Origin: Moraxella catarrhalis | Lineage (GTDB): Bacteria; Pseudomonadota; Gammaproteobacteria; Pseudomonadales; Moraxellaceae | Reading direction: 5' to 3' | Assembly (NCBI RefSeq): GCF_001632285.1 | Contig: NZ_LWAH01000017.1 | Location: 1 to 50,900, forward strand | Length of the DNA stretch: 50,900 bases | Part shown: piece after piece, positions 29,023 to 38,331 of the stretch | How the letters are laid out: every line of letters begins with the position of its first letter | Position numbering within the stretch: position 1 is the stretch's first letter | The notes under the pieces: model-generated | Told to the model about the DNA's origin: nothing | The model's input: only the letters and a program-made list of their open reading frames with translations | The model's database searches: none | Made by a program: the position numbers and the translations under genes

Positions 29023-29916
29023 TCAAGTCATCATCTTGGCCGTACCAGCAAAGATTGTTTGTATGCCTTGCTCATTTTGTACCAATAACGCCCCTCGTTC
29101 ATCAACACCAAGGCACTTTCCTGATAAACGATTACCCGTATCATCATTTTGGGTAAATATTTCTACCTGTCGATCTGTTAATAGATGCATCTGATTGAAT
29201 TGATTGATAAAACCAGTTGCTGTTTTTTGAGATGTCATCAATTGATGATGATGAAAAATTGCCCGACAAATGGCTTGGCAAATGGGTTGATATAAATCTT
29301 GAGCTGATGGCAATGCCCCCAATGATGGATACCAAAGCATATTTAGACTGGTCGCTTGATAAGTACCGCTTTGAATGATTGGTGCGTGTTGAACATTCAT
29401 GCCCACACCAAAAACCAATCCTACCAAGCTGCGATGGTCATTTTTAGCAACAAAAATCGGCTCTATCAAAACCCCTGCCAATTTCCAAAATCTTTGGGAA
29501 TCTTCATCAAAAACCCCCAAGTCATTTGCCCATTTAACCCCAATTTTCGGCAAATTCATCGTCTGTCGGATTTGATTCATCTGTGTTATGATTGGCATTT
29601 TTATCAAATAAAAACCCACCAGCAAAGAGATTAAACCAGATAATTGATTGATACCAAAATCCTGCGTTTGACTTTGCATTGGTACATATAACGATAAAAA
29701 AACCGCGCCTTGACTACTCACCCAAGAACGACCATGTTGTCCACGACCCAAACTTTGGTGGTCAGCTGTCATCAGATGTAACAGGCTGTGCGATTTTTCG
29801 CCCCGTATCACAGTATTTTTTAGCTCAGTATTTGTGCTTAAGATGCTGGCATGATGTTCATGATGGTTTTGGATGGTTTGCCACAGTTGGTCAAAGTTGC
29901 TTTGGTTAACATTCAT
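29023..29916 (-). CDS. birA: Biotin--[acetyl-CoA-carboxylase] ligase, class I
   Basis: BirA activates biotin as biotinyl-AMP and attaches it to the AccB lysine. The 297-residue protein lacks the N-terminal DNA-binding wHTH of E. coli BirA: the ligase fold begins almost at once, with GRGQHGRSW at residues 57-65. It is therefore a class I, non-repressor enzyme. The conserved KWPND motif reads KWAND at 128-132, a proline-to-alanine change at an active-site loop. The C-terminal domain is present. It is probably co-transcribed with coaX. Confidence 0.92.
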   Translation of the reverse strand: MNVNQSNFDQLWQTIQNHHEHHASILSTNTELKNTVIRGEKSHSLLHLMTADHQSLGRGQHGRSWVSSQGAVFLSLYVPMQSQTQDFGINQLSGLISLLVGFYLIKMPIITQMNQIRQTMNLPKIGVKWANDLGVFDEDSQRFWKLAGVLIEPIFVAKNDHRSLVGLVFGVGMNVQHAPIIQSGTYQATSLNMLWYPSLGALPSAQDLYQPICQAICRAIFHHHQLMTSQKTATGFINQFNQMHLLTDRQVEIFTQNDDTGNRLSGKCLGVDERGALLVQNEQGIQTIFAGTAKMMT

Positions 29917-29987
29917 CAGATGACAATTTACGACAAAGATAATAAAAGTGCGTTATAATAGCACAAATTTAAAGAAATAATGGATGA

Positions 29988-30791
29988 ATGTCGATGATTT
30001 ATATCTGGTTTGCAGCAGCTGGTATCATTGCTGGGCTGTGTGCAGGGCTATTTGGTGTGGGTGGTGGCATGGTGATTGTGCCTGCACTGATTTGGATTTT
30101 GGCAGCATATGGTATGCCAACTGATATCGTACCTCATGTTGCTGTTGGTACAGCATTAGCAACCATCATCTTAACTTCTATCAGCTCGATGACTGCACAC
30201 CATAAGCGTGGCGGTGTACGCTGGGAGATTTTTAAGAATATGTCAAAAGGCTTAGTACTTGGCAGCTTATTTGGTGCTTGGGTTGCAACGCTGATTAGCG
30301 GTGCGGCATTACAAGCAATTTTAGGGGCTGGGGCTATCTTAGTGGCGATCAAAATGCTGTTTTTCCCCAATCAAGAAAGACTAGACATACCACCACCGCC
30401 TGCTTATAAACAAGGGTTTGCTGGCGTTGTCATCGGTATTTTATCCGCCATCTTTGGTATCGGCGGCGGTAGCTTAACTGTGCCTTATTTAAGCCAAAAT
30501 GGTGTTCCCATGCGACAAGCCGTCGGTACATCAGCCGCCTGTGGCTTGCCCATTGCTTTGGCAGGAGCATTTGGTTTTATTTGGTTTGGGCATCAAGTTG
30601 GTACTGCCAATATTGATGGTTTGATCGGATTTGTGCATATTGGAGCATTTATTACAATCAGTATTTTAAGTTTTATCATGGCAAAAGTTGGTGCCAAGTT
30701 GGCTCACGCTCTACCCGCTCAAACTCTTAAGCGTGCTTTTGGCGTACTGTTGATGATTGTAGGCGTACGGCTAATTATTAGCGGAATTTAA
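29988..30791 (+). CDS. TauE/SafE family sulfite/organosulfonate exporter-like permease
   Basis: This inner-membrane permease of 267 residues has about eight hydrophobic helices arranged as two repeats. Each repeat opens with a glycine-rich turn (AGLFGVGGGMVIVP and SAIFGIGGGSLTVPY), the hallmark of the TauE/SafE (DUF81) family. Substrates in this family include sulfite and sulfonates, but most members are unassigned. A second in-frame ATG two codons later (29994) is equally plausible as a start. It is divergent from birA. Confidence 0.88.
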   Translation: MSMIYIWFAAAGIIAGLCAGLFGVGGGMVIVPALIWILAAYGMPTDIVPHVAVGTALATIILTSISSMTAHHKRGGVRWEIFKNMSKGLVLGSLFGAWVATLISGAALQAILGAGAILVAIKMLFFPNQERLDIPPPPAYKQGFAGVVIGILSAIFGIGGGSLTVPYLSQNGVPMRQAVGTSAACGLPIALAGAFGFIWFGHQVGTANIDGLIGFVHIGAFITISILSFIMAKVGAKLAHALPAQTLKRAFGVLLMIVGVRLIISGI

Positions 30792-30803
30792 GACTTCATT
30801 ATA

Positions 30804-30832
30804 AAAAGCATCGGTCTATGACAGGTGCTTTT
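30804..30832 (+). terminator. Terminator of the TauE/SafE gene
   Basis: The stem is AAAAGCATC / GGTGCTTTT with one G-U pair, followed by TTTT, 12 bp after the stop. Confidence 0.8.
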
Positions 30833-30851
30833 TTAAACGGTAAATAACCAA

Positions 30852-30877
30852 AAACCCCAAGCAGCTGCTTGGGGTTT
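30852..30877 (-). terminator. tRNA-Phe terminator
   Basis: This is a perfect palindrome, AAACCCCAAGCAG / CTGCTTGGGGTTT, with further Ts on the minus strand, immediately after the tRNA 3' end. Confidence 0.88.
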
Positions 30878-30881
30878 AATA

Positions 30882-30957
30882 TGGTGGCGAGAGGCAGGAT
30901 CGAACTGCCGACACACGGATTTTCAATCCGTTGCTCTACCGACTGAGCTATCACGCC
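30882..30957 (-). tRNA. tRNA-Phe (GAA anticodon)
   Basis: The 76-nt cloverleaf has anticodon stem ACGGA/TCCGT, loop TTGAAAA with anticodon GAA, T arm GGCAG-TTCGATC-CTGCC, discriminator A and an encoded CCA. The acceptor stem GGCGTGA/TCTCGCC has one T-T mismatch at the fifth pair (5:68). Everything else is canonical. It is a single tRNA gene with its own terminator. Confidence 0.96.
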
Positions 30958-31234
30958 GAATTGATGCGTATTAAAACAAAATTTCATCAACTTGTCAAGA
31001 AAAATATTTCCAAAATTGCATTTTGTATCAAATTATCAGGTTTATGCGCTGATACAAACAAGAGATTACATAATATTTAATGTAGTTTCATAAAGCTTAC
31101 AATTCATCAATATGTTTAATAAAATTATTTCTCTAAAATAACTTCTAAGAATACAAGAAAATACCGTGTTTTTTCACCCAAACTGGTTAATACAAATTTA
31201 TTGGACACATGCCAGTCATTATCAGGAGAATCCT

Positions 31235-31393
31235 ATGTTTCGCTGGGCAATTATTTTTGCAATTATCGCCATTATCGCAAGCTTTTTAGGATTTGGTAAT
31301 ATTGCAGGGTTAAGCAAAGAGTTTGCTTATATTTTCTTAATTATCGCTGTTGTCTTATTTGTGATCGGCTTTGTGGGTGGTCGCCGTAGATAA
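31235..31393 (+). CDS. DUF1328 family small membrane protein (YtjA-like)
   Basis: This 52-residue protein consists of two hydrophobic helices and an arginine-rich end (GGRRR). It matches the DUF1328/YtjA family of unknown function, whose members typically begin [15 protein letters not shown] and contain the GFGNIAG turn. AGGAG lies 6 nt before the ATG, which is why I prefer this start over an upstream in-frame ATG at 31166. It sits alone between tRNA-Phe and prc. Confidence 0.88.
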   Translation: MFRWAIIFAIIAIIASFLGFGNIAGLSKEFAYIFLIIAVVLFVIGFVGGRRR

Positions 31394-31432
31394 TTATTCC
31401 ATAGCTCATTGCCTCAAAGATGATTAAAACAT

Positions 31433-31461
31433 AAACAGTCTGTTATGACAACAGACTGTTT
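31433..31461. terminator. Terminator between the DUF1328 gene and prc
   Basis: A perfect 12-bp stem (AAACAGTCTGTT / AACAGACTGTTT) with a 5-nt loop is followed by TATTTT on the plus strand. It lies between convergent genes. Confidence 0.85.
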
Positions 31462-31519
31462 TATTTTACTCAATTTGGTTTGCTTAATTCATCGCAATTA
31501 GCAGATTTATGCCAACAAA

Positions 31520-33694
31520 TTATCGCTCAGCATCAAACATCAAGCGTGCTGCCTCAAACACATAAACCTCGCTTTCGGGCAACTTTGGACGCTCATTTTC
31601 TTTCATAGCGCTCCGCTCTTCAGCCAATGCCTCCAAATTGGCCTGATAAGTTGACCAATCTACAAATGGTGCCTCGCCTGTGGCTTGCCTGCGTGCATTT
31701 TCAGCAGCCAAGGTGCGTTTTTCAATCATATCAAGTCTGGCACGGCGTTTTTGTAAATTAATCTCAGTCGGTTTTTTATCATCATCAAGCGTGCGAATGG
31801 CATTTAGTTCAGATAAATACCTAAACTGTGGGTCACTTGCTTGGCGGGCTTTGGATTGCTTATTGAGTGAGCTTAACAGGCTTGGCGAATATTTACCTTC
31901 AGCGTGATAATTGGTTGAGTTAATGGTATCCCAAGGCAATGGATTTTTATATTCACGCTCACCAAATTCAATGCCTTCATAAATATTTACCAATTCAACA
32001 TCTGGTACAACACCCTTGGTTTGGGTACTGCCACCATTCACACGATAAAATTTACGCTGCGTCAAAGTCATCGAACCTAATGCCAAATCATCTCGCTGAG
32101 TCTGAGCCGTGCCTTTGCCAGTGGTTGTGCTACCTACCACCAAACCTAGCCCATAATCTTGAATGGCGGCTGCAAAAATCTCGCTGGCTGATGCCGAACC
32201 AAGATTAATGAGTACAGACAATTTTCCATCATAGAATTGATGCCCACCGTCTGTATCTTCAAAAACTTGCACATTACCACGATTATCACGAATTTGCACC
32301 AAAGGACCTTCCTTGATGAACATGGCAAGCATTTTGGCAACTTCATCAAGTGAACCACCGGGATTATTTCGCAAATCAACCACCAAGCCATCGATACCTT
32401 GGTCGGTTAACGCTTGTAAAGCTTTTTGGGTATCATGGCTGACACTGCGGTACTGACTGGCATCAATACCCTCACGGCGTGCTTTAAAATTCAGATAAAA
32501 GCTTGGAATCTCAATCACACCAACTTTTTTTATACTACCATCATAAGGCATGTCAATCACTCGATACTGCACGCCTGATTCTTCTTGTCGAATGATATCA
32601 CGCACCAAAGTAACCGTTCTGGCCTGCGAATCTGGTGTATTTGGCTGCTTGACCTTGACGGTTACCTCAGTACCACGAGTACCACGGATTAAAGCAACAA
32701 TTTCTCTGGTGCTATAGCCTATCGTATCCACCATTTCACCATCAGATTGGGCTATACCGATAATCAAATCATTTGCCAATATCTGACCTGATTTGGCAGC
32801 AGGACCGCCATCAACCAAACTGATAATGCGTGTGTAATCAGGATTTTTGCGATCGGGTCGAATAGAAACACCAATGCCCTCAAGCTGTAGACTATTTTGG
32901 ATTTGTATATCCTGTGCTTGAATGGGAGCGTAATAATTACTGTGTGGATCATATGCGATGGCTGCCGCATCAAGTATCGACTCCATCACCTCATCATTTT
33001 TCAGTCGTTCAAGCTGTTCTTCTTGGCGTTTGATACGATTTAATAAAATCTCTTTAGGGGTGCGACTTTCAGCCTTGACCAAATCTTGACCTCGAGCCAA
33101 CTCAGGATTTTGTAAATAAACCTGATCTTTTGCTTTGTCGCTGTCTTGATTAATCATAATGGTAATTAATGACAATGTCGTTTGGTTTTTCCAATACTCA
33201 AGTTGCTCCTTTTTGCTCCGAAACCGTGGTGCTTTTTCACGATCTAATATAATGCTTTTATTGGTATATAAATCAATATCTGTTGCTAAGTGTGCTTTGG
33301 CAGCTTTAAAATACTCAAAAGAACGCGTACGAAAACGCTCAAAAATCTCAATACCAGGCGTCAAATCACCACGTATTAAATAAGCTGCATAAGTTTTACC
33401 ATATTTGCTAATAAATTCATCCACATCGGATTGTAACAATAGCGTACGGTTAGGGTCAAGCTTATCAAAATATTGCTGCAAAATAACTTGGCTCATGCTT
33501 TCATCAAGTCTTTGGTCGTTATAATGTGCTCGATCAAGCAATATCGCCACTTGTCGTGCGGTCACCCTTTGCTCTGGCTTTTGTATAAATGCAGTGCGGT
33601 CAGATGCTTGAGCAAATGATGCCACACTGCTTGCAAATAATGCAAAAGCCATGGCACTTGCCACGCCCGATAAAAGATATTGTTGTTTTGACAT
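31520..33694 (-). CDS. prc: Carboxy-terminal (tail-specific) processing protease
   Basis: Prc is a periplasmic S41 protease that trims C-termini and controls cell-wall hydrolases such as MepS in E. coli. The 724-residue protein starts with a signal peptide (LLSGVASAMAFALFASSVASFAQA). It has a long helical N-terminal domain, a PDZ domain around residues 260-350 (LEGIGVSIRPD ... VDGGPAAKSG) and the S41 core. The nucleophile serine is in GSASASEIF near 500 and the general-base lysine in TTGKGTAQ near 525. A DUF3340-like C-terminal helical region completes it. Confidence 0.94.
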   Translation of the reverse strand: MSKQQYLLSGVASAMAFALFASSVASFAQASDRTAFIQKPEQRVTARQVAILLDRAHYNDQRLDESMSQVILQQYFDKLDPNRTLLLQSDVDEFISKYGKTYAAYLIRGDLTPGIEIFERFRTRSFEYFKAAKAHLATDIDLYTNKSIILDREKAPRFRSKKEQLEYWKNQTTLSLITIMINQDSDKAKDQVYLQNPELARGQDLVKAESRTPKEILLNRIKRQEEQLERLKNDEVMESILDAAAIAYDPHSNYYAPIQAQDIQIQNSLQLEGIGVSIRPDRKNPDYTRIISLVDGGPAAKSGQILANDLIIGIAQSDGEMVDTIGYSTREIVALIRGTRGTEVTVKVKQPNTPDSQARTVTLVRDIIRQEESGVQYRVIDMPYDGSIKKVGVIEIPSFYLNFKARREGIDASQYRSVSHDTQKALQALTDQGIDGLVVDLRNNPGGSLDEVAKMLAMFIKEGPLVQIRDNRGNVQVFEDTDGGHQFYDGKLSVLINLGSASASEIFAAAIQDYGLGLVVGSTTTGKGTAQTQRDDLALGSMTLTQRKFYRVNGGSTQTKGVVPDVELVNIYEGIEFGEREYKNPLPWDTINSTNYHAEGKYSPSLLSSLNKQSKARQASDPQFRYLSELNAIRTLDDDKKPTEINLQKRRARLDMIEKRTLAAENARRQATGEAPFVDWSTYQANLEALAEERSAMKENERPKLPESEVYVFEAARLMFDAER

Positions 33695-33929
33695 GTCTGT
33701 ATCCTAACAGTTAGCAAATAAAATCTTAAAATATTCGCTATCTTAGCACAAAAATCACAAAGTTTTTTTTACCCAAGTGCGTATTTTTGTACACCTGTCT
33801 TAAGCAATCGTTACAAGGTTATTGTTTAACCACAAAATCAACATTCACCAAAGTTTTATTTTGATTTTCATGGCATAATATGCCCATAAATATTATGTTT
33901 GGTCTTATTTGAATGTGTTGGAGGATTTT

Positions 33930-35003
33930 GTGGCAAAAGGTATTATCATGGCAGATATTGCAGGTCAATCATTAGATGGCAGCGATATTGAATTATTATC
34001 CAATCCAGAAATCGGTGGCATTATTTTATTTGCACGCAATGTCAAATCACCCGCTCAAGTGCGAACACTGACCGATTCAATACGCCAAATCAACCCCCAA
34101 CTACTGATCGGTGTTGACCAAGAAGGCGGAAGGGTTGCTCGCTTTAAAGAAGGATTTTCATCGTTGCCTGCCATGGGTAAACTGGGTCAATTATACGATA
34201 AATCGCCCAAAGATGCGTTATCTTTAGCTTATGATTGTGGCTATCTGATGGCCTGCGAGGTTTTGGCGGTCGGTGTTGATTTTAGCTTTGCACCAGTGCT
34301 TGATATTGATGGCAAAAGCCTTGTCATTGGCGATCGTGCTTTTCATGCAAATCCAGATGCCATCATAACATTATCAAGGCAATTCATGGACGGTATGAAA
34401 AATGCTGGTATGGCAACCACAGGCAAGCATTTCCCAGGTCATGGCTCTATTGCCCCTGACTCGCACATTGCTGATGCCATTGATGAACGCTCATTTGATG
34501 AGATAATGGATTATGATACCCAAACCTTTATCAAAACTTTAGATAAACTTGATGCACTCATGCCTGCCCATGTGGTTTTTAGCCAAGTTGATGACAAACC
34601 TGCAGGATTTTCTAAAATCTGGATTCAAGATATTGTCCGCAATCAGCTTGGATTTGATGGCGTGATTTTTTCAGATGATTTATGCATGCAAGCGGCACAC
34701 ATTGTAGGCGGTATAGATGCGCGTGTGGTTGCTGCCATTGAAGCTGGCTGTGATATGGCACTGGTTTGCAATCATCGTCAAAATGCATTACTTGCCATTG
34801 AAACTGCCAAAAAGCTGAAAGATACGCCCCAGCATCGCTTGATAAAGATGGCGGGCAACATTCCAACATGGCAAGGTAGCCTAGAAGCAACCTGTCATCA
34901 ATTTCCTTTATGGCAGGCGGCTAAACATCGTATACAAGCCGCATTTTTTCAAGAAAATCATGAAACCTTAGCCAAAGACCCAACAGTTTATAGCGTATGT
35001 TGA
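33930..35003 (+). CDS. nagZ: Beta-N-acetylhexosaminidase, glycoside hydrolase family 3
   Basis: NagZ removes GlcNAc from anhydro-muropeptides in the cytoplasm during cell-wall recycling. The conserved GH3 features are EIGGIILFARNV near the start, GVDQEGGRV, the KHFPGHGSIAPDSH motif near residue 165 with the acid-base histidine, and the nucleophile aspartate in FSDDLCMQAA near 245. Start choice is uncertain. GTG at 33930 has GGAGG 5 nt upstream and gives MAKGIIMADIAG; ATG at 33948 has AAAAGG 7 nt upstream and removes six residues. It is divergent from prc. Confidence 0.93.
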   Translation: MAKGIIMADIAGQSLDGSDIELLSNPEIGGIILFARNVKSPAQVRTLTDSIRQINPQLLIGVDQEGGRVARFKEGFSSLPAMGKLGQLYDKSPKDALSLAYDCGYLMACEVLAVGVDFSFAPVLDIDGKSLVIGDRAFHANPDAIITLSRQFMDGMKNAGMATTGKHFPGHGSIAPDSHIADAIDERSFDEIMDYDTQTFIKTLDKLDALMPAHVVFSQVDDKPAGFSKIWIQDIVRNQLGFDGVIFSDDLCMQAAHIVGGIDARVVAAIEAGCDMALVCNHRQNALLAIETAKKLKDTPQHRLIKMAGNIPTWQGSLEATCHQFPLWQAAKHRIQAAFFQENHETLAKDPTVYSVC

Positions 35004-35181
35004 ACTTTTGTATTTGTCACACAAAATGAGCAATTATCCATTTTTTTGAAAAAAGTCAAGTTTGCAAGTTTTTTATCAAACAAATTTCTGCGATTAAACC
35101 AAAAGAAAAAATTTGGTCAATTTTTATGCAAAAATAATCATTTTATTTTTACCAACTGTTTAACGCACACACAAACCTACC

Positions 35182-35220
35182 ATCAAAAAACCCATCAGTG
35201 ATACTCATGGGTTTTTTGAT
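35182..35220. terminator. Bidirectional terminator between nagZ and gor
   Basis: A perfect 14-bp stem (ATCAAAAAACCCAT / ATGGGTTTTTTGAT) with an 11-nt loop and a T6 run on each strand lies between convergent genes. Confidence 0.9.
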
Positions 35221-35244
35221 AATAAATTTGATGATTTTTGACGA

Positions 35245-36615
35245 TTAACGCATCGTGACAAATTCTTCGGCAGCCGTTGGATGAATGGCAATGGTATCAT
35301 CAAAATCTTGCTTAGTTGCACCCATTTTCATCGCAACCGCAAACCCTTGAATCATCTCATCCATGCCAAAACCAATACCGTGTAGTCCAATGATTTTTTG
35401 CTCCTCTCCTAAGCAGACAAGCTTCATTCGACATGGCTCACGATGTGATGTTACCGCACTGTACATCGGCGTAAAGTTCGAGGTATAAACTTTGATATTA
35501 TCAGCACCATATTGTGCAATTGCTGACGCTTCACTTAAGCCCACAGTCCCAATCGGTGGATGGCTGAAAATTACCGTCGGCACCAAGTTTAACTCCAAAT
35601 GCTCGTCTGGCTTGTTGTTAAACAGTCTTTCAGATAATCGTCGTCCTGATGCCACCGCTACAGGCGTCAGCTCAACACCATTTGCAACGATATCCCCAAC
35701 AGCATAAATGCCTTCAATATTGGTATTTTGAAATTTATCAGTGATGATTTGGCCTTTGGTATTGGTTTTAATACCAACGGCATCAAGATTAAGCTGATCT
35801 GTTGCAGGCTTGCGACCTACCGCCCAAATCACACAGTCAACGGTGAGGTTTTGTCCATCATTAAATTCAACCGTCAGCGTTTTATCCTCATTTTGGATAA
35901 TTTGTTGTGTATTGACGCCTGTGTGTATTTGAATGCCATCATTTTGCATGACATTAACCAACACCTCAACGATATCATCATCAAATGAACGCAGTGGCTG
36001 ATTGCCACGAATCATCAGATGCGTTTGAGCACCCAAACTGTTCATGACACCTGCCACCTCAACTGCGACATAACCTGCACCAATGATAGCCACACGCTTT
36101 GGCATCTCATCGAGTGCAAAAAATCCGTCTGAGTCAATACCCAACTCCTGACCGATAATATCAGGTCTGACTGTTTGCCCGCCCGTTGCGATGACGATGT
36201 GGTCAGCACTGATTTGCTCGGTTGTGCCATCATCATAAGCCACCTCAACGGTATTTTTATCAATAAAACGGGCAAATCCTTGAATCAATTCAACGCCATT
36301 TCTTTCAAATACCATACGATAAGATCGGTGAATACGCTCAATATACGCTTGGCGTGATTGAATTAATTGACCAAAATTAAACTCATCAATATTGCCTTTA
36401 AATCCATAGTCTGGTGCATATTTATGAATGGCATCGGCGATTTGGGCAGCATACCACATGACTTTTTTGGGTACACATCCAACATTAACACAAGTACCAC
36501 CAATCAAATTGGCTTCAATAATGGCACATTTTTTGCCATATTGGGCAGCACGATTAATCGATGCAATACCACCTGAACCGCCACCAATGGCAAGATAGTC
36601 ATAATGTTTGGTCAT
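35245..36615 (-). CDS. gor: Glutathione-disulfide reductase
   Basis: Gor is a cytoplasmic flavoenzyme that regenerates GSH from GSSG with NADPH. The start at 36615 (456 residues, [16 protein letters not shown]) has AGGA upstream; the frame is open for nine more codons into the repeat-proximal region but without a ribosome site. FAD motif GGGSGG is at 11-16, the redox cysteines C42 and C47 in [13 protein letters not shown], and the NADPH fold in [21 protein letters not shown]. The catalytic histidine is in HPTAAEEFV near the C-terminus. A 17-copy octanucleotide repeat begins 26 bp upstream of the start, so length variation there could alter expression. Confidence 0.94.
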   Translation of the reverse strand: MTKHYDYLAIGGGSGGIASINRAAQYGKKCAIIEANLIGGTCVNVGCVPKKVMWYAAQIADAIHKYAPDYGFKGNIDEFNFGQLIQSRQAYIERIHRSYRMVFERNGVELIQGFARFIDKNTVEVAYDDGTTEQISADHIVIATGGQTVRPDIIGQELGIDSDGFFALDEMPKRVAIIGAGYVAVEVAGVMNSLGAQTHLMIRGNQPLRSFDDDIVEVLVNVMQNDGIQIHTGVNTQQIIQNEDKTLTVEFNDGQNLTVDCVIWAVGRKPATDQLNLDAVGIKTNTKGQIITDKFQNTNIEGIYAVGDIVANGVELTPVAVASGRRLSERLFNNKPDEHLELNLVPTVIFSHPPIGTVGLSEASAIAQYGADNIKVYTSNFTPMYSAVTSHREPCRMKLVCLGEEQKIIGLHGIGFGMDEMIQGFAVAMKMGATKQDFDDTIAIHPTAAEEFVTMR

Positions 36616-36640
36616 TGTTTTCCTCATTTTTATCATGTGC

Positions 36641-36776
36641 AAACAGTCAAACAGTCAAACAGTCAAACAGTCAAACAGTCAAACAGTCAAACAGTCAAAC
36701 AGTCAAACAGTCAAACAGTCAAACAGTCAAACAGTCAAACAGTCAAACAGTCAAACAGTCAAACAGTCAAACAGTC
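36641..36776. repeat. 17 perfect copies of an 8-bp tandem repeat upstream of gor
   Basis: The unit is AAACAGTC on the plus strand (GACTGTTT in the sense of gor), repeated 17 times without a single change. It lies between the end of serA and the start of gor. An octamer array of this purity is typical of slipped-strand mispairing tracts used for phase variation. All three plus-strand frames stay open through it because no stop can be spelled by the unit; these are not genes. Confidence 0.97.
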
Positions 36777-36816
36777 AAGTACGACTTGCACAAAATTATT
36801 ATGTTATTATTAATCT

Positions 36817-36825
36817 ATTGTACCA
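36817..36825 (-). promoter_or_regulatory. Candidate extended -10 promoter for gor upstream of the repeat
   Basis: TGG-TACAAT on the minus strand is an extended -10 element (hexamer at 36817-36822) without a good -35. Transcripts from here would carry the whole repeat in the leader. A competing possibility is that the repeat itself supplies -35 elements (TTGACT) for a -10-like GATAAA at about 36629-36634. Confidence 0.4.
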
Positions 36826-36835
36826 TAAAATCACA

Positions 36836-36861
36836 AAAACCGCCTGATTAAAAGCGGTTTT
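36836..36861 (-). terminator. serA terminator
   Basis: The stem AAAACCGC / GCGGTTTT with a 10-nt loop is followed by TTTT on the minus strand, 30 bp after the serA stop. Confidence 0.85.
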
Positions 36862-36890
36862 ATCATCATGATTGAATTTGATAAAATCAA

Positions 36891-38117
36891 TTAAAACAAT
36901 ACTCTGACTCGGATGGTTTCTGGTACAGCACGCAAACGCTTTAATGCTCGGTCAGAATCATTATCATCCACATCCATAACCAAATAACCAACATCGCCCT
37001 TGGTCATTAAAGACTGTGCAATAATATTGATGCCTGCATCGGCAAATGATGCATTGATTTGTGACAATACGCCTGGGACATTGCGGTGAATGTGCAATAA
37101 GCGATGCGTGCCATCAGTAAACGGAATAGAGACATTTGGAAAGTTGACAGCACTGGTTGTATCGCCTTGATCAGAATAGCGTACAAATTTTTCAGCCACT
37201 TCCAAGCCGATATTCGCTTGAGCTTCTTGCGTTGAACCGCCAACATGTGGTGTCAAAATCACATTATCAAAGGCACGCAATGGTGATTCAAACTCTTCAT
37301 CTGCTGATTTTGGCTCTTTTGGAAAAACATCAATTGCTGCACCAAGAATTTTTTTGCTCTCAAGTGCTGCCGCCAATGCATCAATGTCCACACAGCTGCC
37401 ACGAGAAGCGTTGATGAAAAAAGACCCATCTTTCATCTGTTCAAATGCTTTGGCAGTCATGATATTGCGTGTACTGCTTGAATCGGGTACATGCAAGGTA
37501 ACAACATCCGCTTTTGACAACAATTCCTCCAAACTACCTACTTGTGTGGCATTGCCCAAGGGAAGCTTGGTCATCGCATCATGATAGATTACTTTCATAC
37601 CCAAACTTTCAGCCAGTACAGATAACTGCGAACCGATGGAGCCATAGCCAACAATGCCCATGGTTTTGCCTCGTACCTCATAGCTGTCTTTGGCAGACTT
37701 ATTCCAGCCACCACGATGAACCACTGCATTTTTTTCAGGAATACCACGCATGAGCATAATCGTCTCAGCAAGTACAAGTTCTGCCACAGAACGCGTATTT
37801 GAATAAGGTGCATTAAAAACAGGAACACCCAATTCAAGCGCTGCATCTAAATCCACTTGATTGGTTCCAATACAATAACAGCCGATACAGATCAGCTTTT
37901 CGGCGGCTTCAAGCACCTTGCGTGTCAGCTGAGTGCGTGAGCGGATGCCAATAAAATGTGCATCTTTAATTTTTTCTATCAACTCAGCCTCATCAAGTGC
38001 TGAACTGATGTATTCAATATTGGTATAGCCTGCTTCATTGAGTACTTTTAGTGCATTTTCATGAACACCCTCAAGTAACAAAAAGCGGATTTTTTCTTTA
38101 TTTAATGATAAAGTCAT
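36891..38117 (-). CDS. serA: D-3-phosphoglycerate dehydrogenase
   Basis: SerA oxidises 3-phosphoglycerate with NAD+ in the first step of serine synthesis. The 408-residue protein is the short, E. coli-like type. It has the NAD fold GIVGYGSIGSQLSVLAESLG near residue 155, the catalytic LTPHVGGSTQEAQ histidine near 290, and a C-terminal ACT domain (VPGVLSQINASFADAGINII) that in this type binds serine for feedback inhibition. It is a single-gene unit. Confidence 0.96.
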   Translation of the reverse strand: MTLSLNKEKIRFLLLEGVHENALKVLNEAGYTNIEYISSALDEAELIEKIKDAHFIGIRSRTQLTRKVLEAAEKLICIGCYCIGTNQVDLDAALELGVPVFNAPYSNTRSVAELVLAETIMLMRGIPEKNAVVHRGGWNKSAKDSYEVRGKTMGIVGYGSIGSQLSVLAESLGMKVIYHDAMTKLPLGNATQVGSLEELLSKADVVTLHVPDSSSTRNIMTAKAFEQMKDGSFFINASRGSCVDIDALAAALESKKILGAAIDVFPKEPKSADEEFESPLRAFDNVILTPHVGGSTQEAQANIGLEVAEKFVRYSDQGDTTSAVNFPNVSIPFTDGTHRLLHIHRNVPGVLSQINASFADAGINIIAQSLMTKGDVGYLVMDVDDNDSDRALKRLRAVPETIRVRVLF

Positions 38118-38291
38118 AAGAATATCCTTTTAGGTGACAATCAAAACTATAGTTATACACGCATTGATGTAAATTTGCAATATATTCACGAATGTGTGAA
38201 TGTAACTTATCAGGCAAATTTTAAACTGTCATGACTTAAAATAATAATCAGAGCTTTGGTTGGAGTAGACCTCTTATTTTAGCCTAAAAAC

Positions 38292-38319
38292 AAAAGCCCG
38301 TTCCTAGAAACGAGCCTTT
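38292..38319 (-). terminator. rpoC terminator
   Basis: On the minus strand AAAGGCTCGTTTC pairs with GGAACGGGCTTTT through G-U pairs and is followed by GTTTTT. It lies 12 bp after the rpoC stop and ends the rpoBC unit. Confidence 0.85.
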
Positions 38320-38331
38320 GAAAATACACAC

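Noticed and set aside
36641..36776. Possible CRISPR array
   Set aside because: The units are contiguous 8-mers with no spacers, so this is a simple sequence repeat.
36561..36851. Three overlapping plus-strand frames of about 70-96 residues through the octamer repeat (QTVKQSNS repeated)
   Set aside because: They are open only because the 8-bp unit contains no stop in any frame. They overlap gor antisense, have no ribosome site and no non-repeat domain.
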